Source: Paenibacillus contaminans (GTDB lineage Bacteria; Bacillota; Bacilli; Paenibacillales; NBRC-103111). From it: DNA of 64,000 nucleotides. Both the position numbers and the translations under genes were made by a program. Positions within the stretch are counted from its first letter, which is position 1. Every line of letters begins with the position of its first letter. The stretch spans positions 1 to 64,000 of the forward strand of contig NZ_QMFB01000017.1 of NCBI RefSeq assembly GCF_003285015.1, read 5' to 3'. Under the pieces are notes generated by a model, which worked only from the letters and a program-made list of their open reading frames with translations, was not told where the DNA came from and did not search any database. Of the stretch, positions 1 to 11,100 are shown piece after piece.

Positions 1-85
1 GCGTACAACAATTCGCCTTCGCAGCGCCCGAAGACGGATTATATGTTGTACCGCGTACAACAATTCGCCTTTGTAGCGCCCGAAG
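1..85. repeat. Tandem direct repeat, two 33-bp copies
   Basis: Two near-identical 33-bp units lie at 1-33 and 53-85 (period 52), differing at two or three bases, each starting gcgtacaacaattcgcc. Between them tgttgta (45-51) faces tacaaca of the second unit, giving a small inverted repeat. The first unit starts at the window edge, so more copies may lie to the left. No gene or known element is recognised; it may be debris around the MITE that follows. Confidence 0.55.
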
Positions 86-301
86 TTACTTCTGTTGCTC
101 TAAGAGCCCGTAGGCTCCGGTGCCGGGTGAATCCGTTTTACTAGAGCTTCGATAGATAAGGTCGGCTATAAGGCTGAGACAAATTGTGAGCATAGCATGA
201 AGCAGATATAATAAGGCTATTATTCGGCGCTGTATCAAATTCGGGATGAGGCCGTATTTGTTGAGCGCATTGTCGATTTGCAGACAAGACTATCAATGGC
301 T

Positions 302-557
302 AGGGCGTGACTGAGAACTCCGAAGGGAGCAGATATTGCCGATTTTTCGTTCCTCCATCCGAAAGGTTAAGCTACGCATAACCTTGTGCGGATTCCGCTA
401 CGGTAAACGTACCGCCCAAGAGAGGGCGGAAGCCGTTTATCCTTGCATGCAAGGCGCGTTTGTGAAGGCGTACCGGGGGTACGTCAAGCAAACGGAACGA
501 AGAAGGGGGCGAAAAGGCGGTGATAGATGCCCCTGTGTGGGGTTTCAGACACGCCCT
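302..557. mobile_element. Probable MITE with about 16-bp terminal inverted repeats
   Basis: The left end reads agggcgtgactgagaac and the right end, on the opposite strand, agggcgtgtctgaaacc, so the ends match with about three differences. TA flanks both sides, consistent with a TA target duplication. Inside are several self-complementary stretches: aggttaagctacgcataacct near 365, ccgccc/gggcgg near 410-428, ccttgcatgcaagg near 441 and gtaccgggggtac near 470. There is no credible transposase frame; the 80-codon frame at 336-578 has no ribosome binding site and runs through the right end. Ends of this kind occur on insertion sequences, so a non-autonomous miniature element mobilised in trans is the best reading. 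The same pairing would also make a 257-nt structured RNA if transcribed, so a non-coding RNA is the main alternative. Confidence 0.5.
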
Positions 558-656
558 AATTCGCTAGCTGCCCAATAACTCGTAATTTGCTCAAAATATT
601 TGCCCCGCGCTTTTGCCACGGGATGGCAGCTTGAAGCGTAAAGGAGACGAAAGCTG

Positions 657-1805
657 ATGATTCGTGTCATGCTGATTGACGATGAAGAAGATGCGCTGGA
701 TTTGTTGGAGATTTTGCTTGGTCAAATCGGGAACGTTCAGATAGCAGGAAGATACATCAATCCGTTTCAAGCGTTAGAAGCGCTGAGCCGTACAGCGGCG
801 GATGCCGTGTTCCTGGATATCGAGATGCCGGGACTGAAGGGAACGGAAGCGGCTCGGCAAATAAGAACGATTTCTCCTCAACTGCCGATCATCTTTACAA
901 CGGCTTATGTGCAATATGCGGTTGAAGCGTTCGAAATTCAATCGACCGACTATCTGCTGAAACCGTTTACGATGGAACGGCTGCAGAACACGATGGCGCG
1001 CATCCAAAAATCGCTGCTTGAACCCGCCGCCCCATCATCTCCGAGCGCAAGCCTTGCCCCGAAGGTTCTTTGTTTGGGAGGCTTCCATATTGAATTGTCC
1101 GGCGAAACGGGCAAGACGCTGACATGGAAAACGAAAAAGGAAAGAGAGCTTTGCGCGCTCCTGATACATTGCGAAGGCAGGCCGGTAAATGCCGCAACGA
1201 TTATCGAGGCGTTATGGCCGGGCTACGATTTGAACAAGGCCAAGACGTATTTGTATACCTGCCTGTCCTATCTGCGAAAAAGCTTGGCAGAGGGAGGGGT
1301 CCCGATCCGAATCCAGAAAACGGATCAAGGCTTTGCCGCCGAATTGGACGGGCTTGCCGTTGATGTATTCGAATTCGAGCGGCTGCTGGGCGATGTTTTG
1401 GCTGAAGGCATGATGGACGACTATATTTACGATAAGATGAACGGCTTGTACAAAGGCGAGTATATGGAAGCGTGCGATTTCGGCTGGACTACCTCCAGGC
1501 AGCTGGAGCTGAAAGCTTCGTATGTCCGGGCGCTTCGCCGATGGTACGCGCATTTTCGAAGCCGGAGCAGGCCGGCGCTTGCAATCGACAGCCTGCAGAA
1601 GCTGCTGTCGCTGGCTCCCGATTCCGAGCTTGACGGTCGCGAGTTGATCCGTCTCCACCTGGAGCTAGGCAATCGCAATGAGGCGTATCGCGTCTGTCTG
1701 CAATTGGAGCAGGCGGTGCGCGTTCAATTGGGCGCGGAGCTGGAGGAAGAGACGAAGCAACTGTTCCGGCAAACGATGGAGAAGTCGGAGCGGACGTCCC
1801 AATGA
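657..1805 (+). CDS. Response regulator, REC + winged helix + BTAD (SARP-like)
   Basis: This 382-residue protein is the cytoplasmic output of a two-component system. Residues 3-115 are a receiver domain with acidic pocket IDDEE, phospho-acceptor Asp54 in FLDIEMPG and conserved Lys102 in LLKPF. Residues about 138-230 look like an OmpR/SARP winged-helix DNA-binding domain, and about 235-375 form a helical BTAD-type repeat domain. The start is ATG at 657 behind aaaggag. The stop overlaps the start of the downstream hybrid kinase (ATGA arrangement), so the two are translationally coupled and almost certainly cognate. In Paenibacillus-type genomes this receiver-SARP architecture commonly pairs with DISM hybrid kinases. 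The target genes are unknown; the large surface protein gene downstream is a candidate only by position. Confidence 0.88.
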   Translation: MIRVMLIDDEEDALDLLEILLGQIGNVQIAGRYINPFQALEALSRTAADAVFLDIEMPGLKGTEAARQIRTISPQLPIIFTTAYVQYAVEAFEIQSTDYLLKPFTMERLQNTMARIQKSLLEPAAPSSPSASLAPKVLCLGGFHIELSGETGKTLTWKTKKERELCALLIHCEGRPVNAATIIEALWPGYDLNKAKTYLYTCLSYLRKSLAEGGVPIRIQKTDQGFAAELDGLAVDVFEFERLLGDVLAEGMMDDYIYDKMNGLYKGEYMEACDFGWTTSRQLELKASYVRALRRWYAHFRSRSRPALAIDSLQKLLSLAPDSELDGRELIRLHLELGNRNEAYRVCLQLEQAVRVQLGAELEEETKQLFRQTMEKSERTSQ

Positions 1806-4800
1806 GTCGGAAATTGGCGGCGTTGTTCATCACTATAGCTTTGTTGTTCGCAACCTACGGGTTGCTTCTGACTTACTTCTCCCATCACAAGAAACCCATG
1901 CCTGTTGCCAAAAACGGAGTTATAGATTTGACCGGATGGGCATTTCAAGAGGAAGGTGTCGTTCGGCTGGACGGGCAATGGGCGTTTTATCCCCATCGGC
2001 TGCTCTCCCGGCAGTCCTCTCCCGCATCCGACGGCGCAGAGGAAGCAGCGCCCGAAATGATTCAGGTTCCCGGGTCATGGACCAAACAAATGGAGACGCT
2101 GGGCATGGCGACCTACCGGCTGCAGCTCCTGATCGACGACGCAAGTGCGGTATATGGCCTGAAGACGGCTGCGATTCTCATCTCCAACCGGCTTATCGTC
2201 AATGGCCAGGTCGTGGGCTCCAGCGGCAGTCCGGACGAGAAGGAGCATTACCGAGCGCTTAACAAGCCGTATGTCAGCTACTTCACGCTGAAGCCGGGCC
2301 GGAACGAAATTCTCATCGAAGCGGCCAACTATGAATTTCGGGTTAACAGCGGAATTGGCGAATCGCTTCACTTCGGCAAGGCCGAGCAAATTGCCAAGCT
2401 GCGCGACCGGGCGGCGGCCCATGACTGGATCACGCTAACCGCCTTCCTGATTATGGGGCTGTATTTTATCGGGTTGTTTTCCCAGCGCAGAAATGATCAT
2501 TCCCTGGTTGTCTTCGGCCTTGTCTGCGTATTTATCGCAGCGTTTACAAGCGTCAGCGGCGAAAGGGTTCTGTTCGATGCGGTCGGCGAGTTTCCGTTCT
2601 GGCTTTATTTTCGTATCCAGATGGTGCTGACGGTCGGCGTAGGCGCGGGGTTTTTCCTGTATGTATACACCGCTTTCCGGCCCTATACCTTCAAATGGTT
2701 CACGCAAGGCGGTCTGATCGCGGGTGCCGCTTTGCTCGCGCTGCATTTCGGTTTCGCCTCCCAGATTACGACGGGTCCGTTTCGTCTTTTGACGTCGCTA
2801 TACGTGACATTTGCATTGCTGTACGCTACGTATGTGTTTGTCTACGCGGTACTGCACAAAGTGGCGGGCAGCTGGTATTTGGCCGTGGCGGCTCTGGCTT
2901 TGAATGCGCTGGTGCTGAACCAGAATATGAACGTGTATTTCGGCGTGCCGATCTATTCGCTGGCGCCGATCGAGCCTTTTCTCGTGCTGCTGATGCTGGC
3001 GCTTTTGATGTCCCTGCGGTTTTCGAACGCATTCCAGAAAATCGAGGAGCTATCCGGAAAATTGCTGCAGGCGGACAAGCTGAAGGATGACTTTCTGGCC
3101 CGCACCTCGCATGAATTCAAGACGCCCCTGCATGGCGTCATGAATATATCCCAATCCATGCTGGACGATGCCGCGAATCCGCCGACAGCCGGGCAACGGG
3201 AGAAGCTGCGGCTCGTGACCGATATTACGAGGAAGCTGTCGCAGCTTGTCTACGACATTCTGGACTTGTCCAAGCTGAAGCAAGGCGAGCTTAGAATCGT
3301 GCCGGCGCCGATCGACGTTCGTGCGGTTGCGGAGATTCAGGTGCGCTTCTATTCCTACCTCTGTACGGAAAAAGATATTCAACTGATTAATCAGGTGCCT
3401 GCGGGACTGCCTTATGCATATGCCGATGAAATTCGGCTGGGTCAAATCATCGGGAATTTGCTGGACAACGCCATCAAACATACGGATAACGGCACAATTG
3501 CCATTGCCGGGAAAGAACGCGGAGGCATACTCGAGATTAAGGTACGGGACACAGGTGCGGGAATAAAGCCGGAGGATTTGCCGCATATTTTTGAGCCGTT
3601 CAAATCGACGGAGGGGGCGCAGCACAGCTTCGGACTGGGGCTGTCGATCGCGAAGCAGCTGGTCGAGCTGCAAGGAGGCACTCTATCGGTAAGCTCCACG
3701 CCCGGTGCCGGTACCTGCTTTACGTTCATGCTTCCCGTTGCCGAGGAACGGAGAGAAGCGTCCATGTCCTTGTCCTATTCGACAGTCTCTCACTCTGCGT
3801 CCCCCCAAAATGAATATTCCTTTGCAACGCCATATGTGTCGAATGCCGACGGCAAGCGTACGGTACTAATCGTCGACGACCAGTATGTGAATCTGAAGGT
3901 TTTATTGGATGCGCTACAGACGTTGGATTATCGCGTTATCGCGGTCAAAAACGGGTATGAGGCGCTGGAGCAGATCGACCAGTCGGGCAGGATTGACCTC
4001 GTCATTCTGGATTTGATGATGCCGGGTATGTCGGGGTACGAAGTGTGCCAGGAGATTCGCAGGCGCTATTCGCTGCTGGAGCTGCCCGTTTTGATGGTGA
4101 CGGCGGCTATTCAACCGCAGGATAAGGTTGCGGCATTCCAGGCGGGCGCCAATGATTACTTGCCGAAGCCTTTTGATCTGGAGGAACTGAAGGCCAGAAT
4201 CGGCAGCTTGCTCGCCATGAAGGAATCGTTGGGCCGCGCGGTTCATATGGAGGTGGCGTTTCTGCAATCGCAGATTAAACCCCATTTTTTGTACAATGTG
4301 CTGAACAGTATTGTGGCCTCCAGCTATACGGACGCAGATCGCGCGCGGAAAATGATTGCAGCGCTCGCGGATTACTTGCGGGGAAGTTTCCGCTTCAGCA
4401 ATGCGGAGGATCGTATCGGGCTCGCCGAGGAATTCAGCCTTATTCAAACGTATGTGGAGATCGAACGGGCCCGATTCAGGGATCGCATTCGCTTCGAATA
4501 TGAGATCGAAGAGGCAGCTTATAGCCTGCGAATCCCGCCGCTGCTGCTGCAGCCGCTGGTCGAAAACGCCATTCGTCACGGCGTCGGCGATCGTATCGAA
4601 GGCGGAACGGTGAGGATGACGGTGAAGAAGTCGGACGGGCGGTGGGTTTTCATCGTGGCCGACGACGGCGTCGGGATTTCGCCCGAACGCTTGAAGACGT
4701 TGCTAGAACGAAGCGACGGAGAGGGGCAGCAAGGAGTCGGCTTGCAGAATATCAACAAACGGCTGAAATACGAATACGGAACGTCGCTGGAGATTGCGAG

Positions 4801-4855
4801 CGAGCCGGGATGCGGAACCGAAGTCGCCATTCGCATTCCTGTCTCCCGACTCTGA
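1802..4855 (+). CDS. Hybrid sensor histidine kinase with two kinase cores
   Basis: A 1017-residue membrane sensor. Residues 7-27 form a signal anchor, about 45-195 an extracytoplasmic beta-rich domain (7TMR-DISMED2-like), and about 210-395 seven hydrophobic segments (7TMR-DISM). A HisKA domain has its H-box His at about 437 (ARTSHEFKTPLHG), followed by a HATPase with an N-box (NLLDNAIKH) and G-boxes (DTGAGI, FGLGLSIAKQL). A receiver domain follows with Asp at about 737 (VILDLMMPG). A second kinase core of LytS/YpdA type then has its His at about 828 (QIKPHFLYNVLNSI) and its own HATPase (PLVENAIRHG, DDGVGI). The start overlaps the response regulator stop by four bases. The built-in receiver suggests an intramolecular relay between the cores before transfer to the partner regulator. 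Confidence 0.88.
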   Translation: MSRKLAALFITIALLFATYGLLLTYFSHHKKPMPVAKNGVIDLTGWAFQEEGVVRLDGQWAFYPHRLLSRQSSPASDGAEEAAPEMIQVPGSWTKQMETLGMATYRLQLLIDDASAVYGLKTAAILISNRLIVNGQVVGSSGSPDEKEHYRALNKPYVSYFTLKPGRNEILIEAANYEFRVNSGIGESLHFGKAEQIAKLRDRAAAHDWITLTAFLIMGLYFIGLFSQRRNDHSLVVFGLVCVFIAAFTSVSGERVLFDAVGEFPFWLYFRIQMVLTVGVGAGFFLYVYTAFRPYTFKWFTQGGLIAGAALLALHFGFASQITTGPFRLLTSLYVTFALLYATYVFVYAVLHKVAGSWYLAVAALALNALVLNQNMNVYFGVPIYSLAPIEPFLVLLMLALLMSLRFSNAFQKIEELSGKLLQADKLKDDFLARTSHEFKTPLHGVMNISQSMLDDAANPPTAGQREKLRLVTDITRKLSQLVYDILDLSKLKQGELRIVPAPIDVRAVAEIQVRFYSYLCTEKDIQLINQVPAGLPYAYADEIRLGQIIGNLLDNAIKHTDNGTIAIAGKERGGILEIKVRDTGAGIKPEDLPHIFEPFKSTEGAQHSFGLGLSIAKQLVELQGGTLSVSSTPGAGTCFTFMLPVAEERREASMSLSYSTVSHSASPQNEYSFATPYVSNADGKRTVLIVDDQYVNLKVLLDALQTLDYRVIAVKNGYEALEQIDQSGRIDLVILDLMMPGMSGYEVCQEIRRRYSLLELPVLMVTAAIQPQDKVAAFQAGANDYLPKPFDLEELKARIGSLLAMKESLGRAVHMEVAFLQSQIKPHFLYNVLNSIVASSYTDADRARKMIAALADYLRGSFRFSNAEDRIGLAEEFSLIQTYVEIERARFRDRIRFEYEIEEAAYSLRIPPLLLQPLVENAIRHGVGDRIEGGTVRMTVKKSDGRWVFIVADDGVGISPERLKTLLERSDGEGQQGVGLQNINKRLKYEYGTSLEIASEPGCGTEVAIRIPVSRL

Positions 4856-4871
4856 AGTACCACGCCCTATG

Positions 4872-4916
4872 CGTGAAAGGTCTTATCGTTCGACGATGAG
4901 GCCTTTTTGTTTCACG
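4872..4916. terminator. Bidirectional-looking terminator after kinase gene
   Basis: The arm aaaggtcttatcg (4876-4888) pairs with cgatgaggcctttt (4894-4907) with two G-U pairs, followed by a T run. An outer cgtgaaa/tttcacg pair extends the stem. It closes the two-component operon. The rest of the 273-bp gap up to 5128 shows no further gene. Confidence 0.75.
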
Positions 4917-5128
4917 TATCAAGTGCTTATATTCAACGGTAAACGCGCGCGTCCCAAGCTTATGCTTACGAAGTCGCTTTCTTCGAAAGCGTTTAGGACC
5001 GCGAAGCCGTTTATCCTTGTGGCGAAACATGTCGGTTTTTAAGGTTTTTTTAAGGTGCCGTCGGTTATGCTGGGCTGGAATGCGCGGACACAACGACTGA
5101 ACGATTACACGGAGAGGAAGGATGCATA

Positions 5129-8100
5129 GTGGTTCCGGCAATGAGAGCAAGCAAGAAATACGACAGTGTTCGAAAAATAGTATGTTTATTATTTGCCGTT
5201 ATTCTCTTCATTCCGCTCTTATTGGTTGGCGGCACGGCGTCGGCGGCGGCGTCCGGCTGGTCGAATATAGACGGCAACCGAGCGGACGGGATTAACGTTA
5301 ACCCGAATTACAAAGCGCAAAATACCGCCATAGCCGAATGGAACGGCGAGGTCTACGTGGCATGGCAAGAAAGAATCACTGCGGATGCGAATAGCAAATA
5401 CCAAATCAGGGTCAAGAAATATAACGGAACCGGATGGGTGAGCGTCGACGGAAACGGGCCGTACGGATTGAATGCGGATTCCTCCAAAGTGGCTTCCCAG
5501 CCTACTATGGCCGTGTACGACGATGCATTATATATCGCATGGACGGAAATGTCGACGTCGTCCGTTGGCCAAATTCGGGTCAAGAAATATGACGGCTTAA
5601 ACTGGACGAGCGCCGAAGGCGACAGCACGGTCGGAATCAATGTGGATCCTTCCAAGAATGCCATGCTTGCCGCGTTGACTGTATACAAAGATGAGCTGTA
5701 TGCGATTTGGGCTGAAGCAACTCAAATTCGAGTCAAGAAGTATGACGGCGACAAGTGGACAAGCATCGACGGCGGCGGTCCAAACGGTTTGAATGTGAAC
5801 CCGAATAATGGCGCAGGAGCCCCCGCTATGGCGGTCATGGGCGATGCCTTGTATGCGGTGTGGTCTGAAGCGCCGTACAACACTGCTTCTCAACTCCGGG
5901 TGAAAAAGTATGACGGCAAAGACTGGACAGTGATTGACGGCGGAAGCGGCTTGAATATTCGCAGCTGGTGCAGCGCATACAACGCATCCTTAACCGTCAT
6001 CAACAATGCCTTGTATGTGGCGTGGGGCGAACCTACTGGCGGTCTCTACAGCACGGATGATCAAATAAGAGTCAAAAAATTTGATGGCAGCACCTGGTCG
6101 AGCATTGATGGCGGCGGTGAACAGGGCATAAACGTGAATCCCGGTTTTCGCGCCTGGGAGGTTGGGCTGGCAGCAATCGATAACGAGTTGTATGCGGTAT
6201 GGTCTGAAAATACGGGAGTTTATGTAAACCGTCAGTACGTTTTTAAAATACGCGTGAAGAAATATGACGGTAAGAAGTGGACGAGCGCCGAAGAAGGTAA
6301 AAACGGCTTGAATGTGAGCGGCGACAGACAGGCTACTAATCCTGCGGCGACTGAGCTGGACGGCGCTTTATATGTAGCGTGGGGCGAGTGGAACAGTGTG
6401 GAGGAACAAGTGCGAGTGGCCAGATATTTGCCTCCGCCTCCGCCTGCCGTCAACAGTGTCAGCGTTATTCCGAGCACCGCTACCATCGCGCGGGGAGCCA
6501 GCAAGCAGCTTACGGCTGCAGTCGATGCGGTTGGCGGCGCGGGAACGACGGTGACATGGAGCAGCAACGACGCCGACAAGGTGGCGGTGAGCAGCACGGG
6601 CAAAGTTACCGTATCGTCGGACGCGGCGCTAGGCCCCTACACGATTACGGCCACCTCAACGGCGGATAACAGCAAGTCGGGCACGGCGACGATCACCGTT
6701 ACCGAAGCGCCGGCCGTAAACGGCGTAACGGTCACTCCGGACAGCGCAAACGTCATGCAAGGAGAAAGCCGACAACTCACTGCTGCAGTGGATGCGGTGG
6801 GCGGTGCAGCGACGACAGTAACATGGAGCAGCAGCGACGCCAGCAACAAGGTGGCGGTGAGCAGCACAGGGAAAGTGACGGTCGCAGCGGATGCGTCACC
6901 GGGCCCCTACACGATTACCGCCACCTCGACGGCGAATCGCAGCAAGACGGGTACGGCAACGATCACCGTTACCTACGCGCCGGCAGTCAACAACGTAACG
7001 GTCACCCCGGGCAGCGCAAACGTCATGCAAGGAGAAAGCCGTCAGCTCACAGCTGCAGTGGATGCGGTGGGCGGCGCAGCAACGACGGTAACATGGAGCA
7101 GCAGCGACGCTAGCAACAAGGTAGCGGTGGACAGCACGGGGAACGTGACGGTCGCAGCGGACGCGTCGCCGGGTCCGTACACGATTACCGCCACCTCGAC
7201 GGCGAATCGCAGCAAGACGGGTACGGCAGCGATCACCGTTACCTACGCGCCGGCCGTCAACGGCGTAACGGTCACCCCGGGTAGCGCAAGCGTCATGCAA
7301 GGAGAAAGCCGCCAGCTCACAGCGGCAGTGGACTCAGTGGGCGGCGCAGCAACGACGGTAACGTGGGGCAGCAGCGACGCCAGCAACAAGGTGGCGGTGA
7401 GCAGCACAGGGAACGTGACGGTCGCAGCGGACGCGTCGCCGGGCCCGTACACGATTACCGCTACTTCGACGGCGGATAACAACAAGACGGGTACATCGAC
7501 GATCACGGTCACCTATGCGCCGGCCGTCAACGGCGTAACGGTCACCCCGGGCAGCGCAAACGTCATGCAAGGAGAAAGCCGTCAGCTCACAGCTTCAGTG
7601 GATGCAGTGGGCGGCGCAGCAACGACGGTAACATGGAGCAGCAGCGACGCCAGCAACAAGGTGGCGGTGAGCAGCACAGGGAACGTGACGGTAGCAGCGG
7701 ATGCGTCGCCGGGTCCCTACACGATTACCGCGACTTCGACGGCGGATAACAACAAGAAGGGGACGTCGACGATTACGGTCACCTATGCGCCGGCCGTCAA
7801 CAGCGTAACGGTCACCCCGGAAAGCGCAAACGTCATGCAAGGAGAAAGCCGTCAACTCACAGCGGCAGTGGACGTAGTGGGCGGTGCGGCGACGACGGTG
7901 ACGTGGAGCAGCAGCGATGCCAGCAACAAGGTGGCGGTGAGCAGCACAGGGAACGTGACGGTCGCAGCGGATGCGTCGCCGGGTCCGTACACGATTACCG
8001 CCACCTCGACGGCGAATCATAGCAAGACGGGTACGGCAACGATCACCGTTACCTATGCGCCGGCCGTCAACAGCGTAACGGTCACCCCGGACAGCGCAAA

Positions 8101-11100
8101 CGTCATGCAAGGAGAAAGCCGCCAACTCACAGCGGCAGTGGATGCAGTGGGCGGCGCGGCAACGACGGTGACGTGGAGCAGCAGCGACGCCAGCAACAAG
8201 GTGGCGGTGAGCAGCACAGGGAACGTGACGATCGCAGCGGACGCGTCGCCGGGCCCCTACACGATTACCGCCACCTCGACGGCGGATAACAACAAGACGG
8301 GTACATCGACGATTACGGTCACCTATGCGCCGGCGGTCAACGACGTAACCGTCACTCCGGACAGCGCAAGCATTATGCAAGGAGAAAGCCGCCAACTCAC
8401 AGCGGCAGTGGACGCAGTGGGCGGCGCGGCAACGACGGTGACGTGGAGCAGCAGCGACGCCAGCAACAAGGTGGCGGTGAGCAACACAGGGAACGTGACG
8501 GTCGCAGCGGATGCGTCGCCGGGGCCGTACACGATTACCGCGACTTCGACGGCGAATCATAACAAGACGGGGATGGCGATCATCACCGTTACCTATGCGC
8601 CGGCTGTTAACGGCGTAACGGTTACCCCAGACAGCGCAAACGTCATGCAAGGAGAAAGCCACCAACTCACAGCGGCAGTTGACGTAGTGGGCGGTGCGGC
8701 GACGACGGTGACATGGAGCAGCAGCGATGCCAGCAACAAGGTGGCGGTAAGCAGCACAGGGAACGTGACGGTCGCAGCGGATGCGTCGCCGGGTCCGTAC
8801 ACGATTACCGCCACCTCGACGGCGAATCATAGCAAGACGGGGACGGCGATCATCACCGTTACCTATGCGCCTGCCGTCAACAGCGTAACGGTCACCCCGG
8901 ACAGCGCAAACGTCATGCAAGGAGAAAGCCGTCAGCTCACAGCCACAGTGGATGCAGTGGGCGGCGCGGCGACGACGGTCACGTGGACGAGCAGTGACGC
9001 CAGCAACAAAGTGGCGGTGGACAGCACAGGAAACGTGACCGTCGCAGCGGACGCCGAGCCGGGTACTTACACAATTACAGCTACCTCAACGGCGGATAGC
9101 AGTAAGACGGTGACGGTGACGATTACGGTTACCGCAGCGCCTACCTACACAATTGCTGCTTTAACGAACCAAACGTTAACGGCACTTATTCAGGGGTACG
9201 TATCTGGCACCCAAGACGCCAAAACGATTCCCGTCACGAATATTGGCACTGGCGATTTGACGAACCTGTCGGTATCGATTAGCGGCGCAAATGCTAACGA
9301 TTTTGTGATCACGCAGCCGGCTTCCGATTTAAACAGCAGTGAATCGACAAGCTTTACGATTCAAGCGAAAGATGGCTTGTCAGCAGGCACCTACACGGTA
9401 ACGGTCACAGTATCGGCGGATCAGATGACAGCTGTAACCTTTACCGTCACGCAATCCGTAAACTTGCCGAATGCTCCTGCCAATCCGCAAGGTCTGGTCG
9501 CTGTCGGAGGCGATCGTCAGGTTACTCTAAATTGGAATACGGTAACGGGAGCGACGTATTACAACATTTATATAGCGACGTCTCCAGGCCAATTTACCGA
9601 GGATGGAGTTGTGACTGTCACTTCTTCTACCTACAGCGTTCAGAACCTGATAAACGGTACGACCTATTATTTTGTGGTGAAGGCCGGCAACGAAGGCGGT
9701 TTGAGCGCAATGTCGAACGAGGCTGGCACGACTCCGGCAACCGTTCCGGCAGCGCCGACGAATTTGACGGCAACTGCGGGGGACGGACAAGCTACCGTTA
9801 CCTTTACAGCTTCAACTGACGACGGCGGAAGTCCGATTACGGGATATGAGGTGACGGTAGCTCCAGGAAATGTGGTCGTAACCGGATCGTCAAGCCCGAT
9901 TGTCGTTACAGGTTTAAGTAACGGGACGAGCTACACCTTTACGGTAAAGGCGATTAATGCAGCCGGAATAAGCATATCCTCTGCTGAGTCCAATTCCGTC
10001 GTGCCGAGATCGTCATCGAGCGGAGAGAGCGGCACTCCTGAGACCCCTGCCACCACGACACCGGAGAAAGCCGATAGCAGTGTTGACATACTGGTTAACG
10101 GGAAAGTGGAAAATGCGGGAACGGCCACAACAAGCAAGCGGAACGACCAGAGCGTCAGGACGGTTTTCGTCGATCAGAAGAAGCTGGAGGATAAACTCGC
10201 GGCTGAAGGGCAAGGAGCCGTTGTTACGATTCCGGTCAGCGGGAAGTCGGATGTCGTGATTGGCGAGCTTAACGGTCAGATGGTTAAAAGCATGGAAAGC
10301 AAGCAAGCGGTTGTTGCGATCAAGACGGATCAAGCGACGTATACGATCCCCGCACAACAAATCCAAATCGGCGATATAGCGGATAAACTGGGCAAGTCAA
10401 TCGCCCTGCAAGACATTAAGGTGCAAATCGAAATCGCCGCGCCTACAGAGGACACGGTGAAGGTTGTAGAGGACGCGGCAGAGAACGGTACGTTCACGAT
10501 TATGGTTCCGCCGCTTGATTTTACGATCAGAGCCACATACGGAGATACAACCGTTGACGTATCGAAGTTCCACGCCTATGTGGAAAGAACGATCGCCATA
10601 CCGGACGGAGTTGACCAGAACAAGATTACGACAGGCGTCGTTGTTGAGCCGGATGGAACGGTTCGCCACGTACCGACTAAGATCGTTATCATCGAAGGCA
10701 AGTATTACGCTCAGATCAACAGCTTAACCAACAGCACTTATTCCGTCGTCTGGCATCCGCTCGAATTCCTTGATGCCGCGAATCATTGGGCGAAAGACTC
10801 CGTTAACGACATGGGATCGCGTATGGTCATTGACGGTACGGGAGGTAGTCTGTTTAGTCCCGATCGCGATATCACCCGAGCCGAGTTTGCCGCCATTCTT
10901 GTACGCGGATTGGGACTGAGATTGGAAAATGGGCCAACGGCGTTCTCTGACGTGAAAACGTCGGATTGGTTCAGCAGCGCGATCGACACGGCATATGCGT
11001 ATCAACTGATTAAAGGTTTTGAGGACGGCACGTTCCGCCCGAACGACAAGATTACTAGAGAACAGGCCATGATGATTCTCTCAAGAGCGATGACGATTAC

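Noticed and set aside
336..578. 80-codon open frame at the left end
   Set aside because: It lies inside and across the right end of the inverted-repeat element, has no ribosome binding site and no recognisable protein features.
7595..8920. Long minus-strand open frame (441 codons)
   Set aside because: It is a shadow of the Big-repeat region; its Arg/His/Cys-rich repeats follow the period of the plus-strand coding repeat.
6751..8930. Regular repeats that could be mistaken for a CRISPR array
   Set aside because: The period is 270 bp, the whole unit is conserved, there are no unique spacers, and the repeats are in frame within a surface protein.
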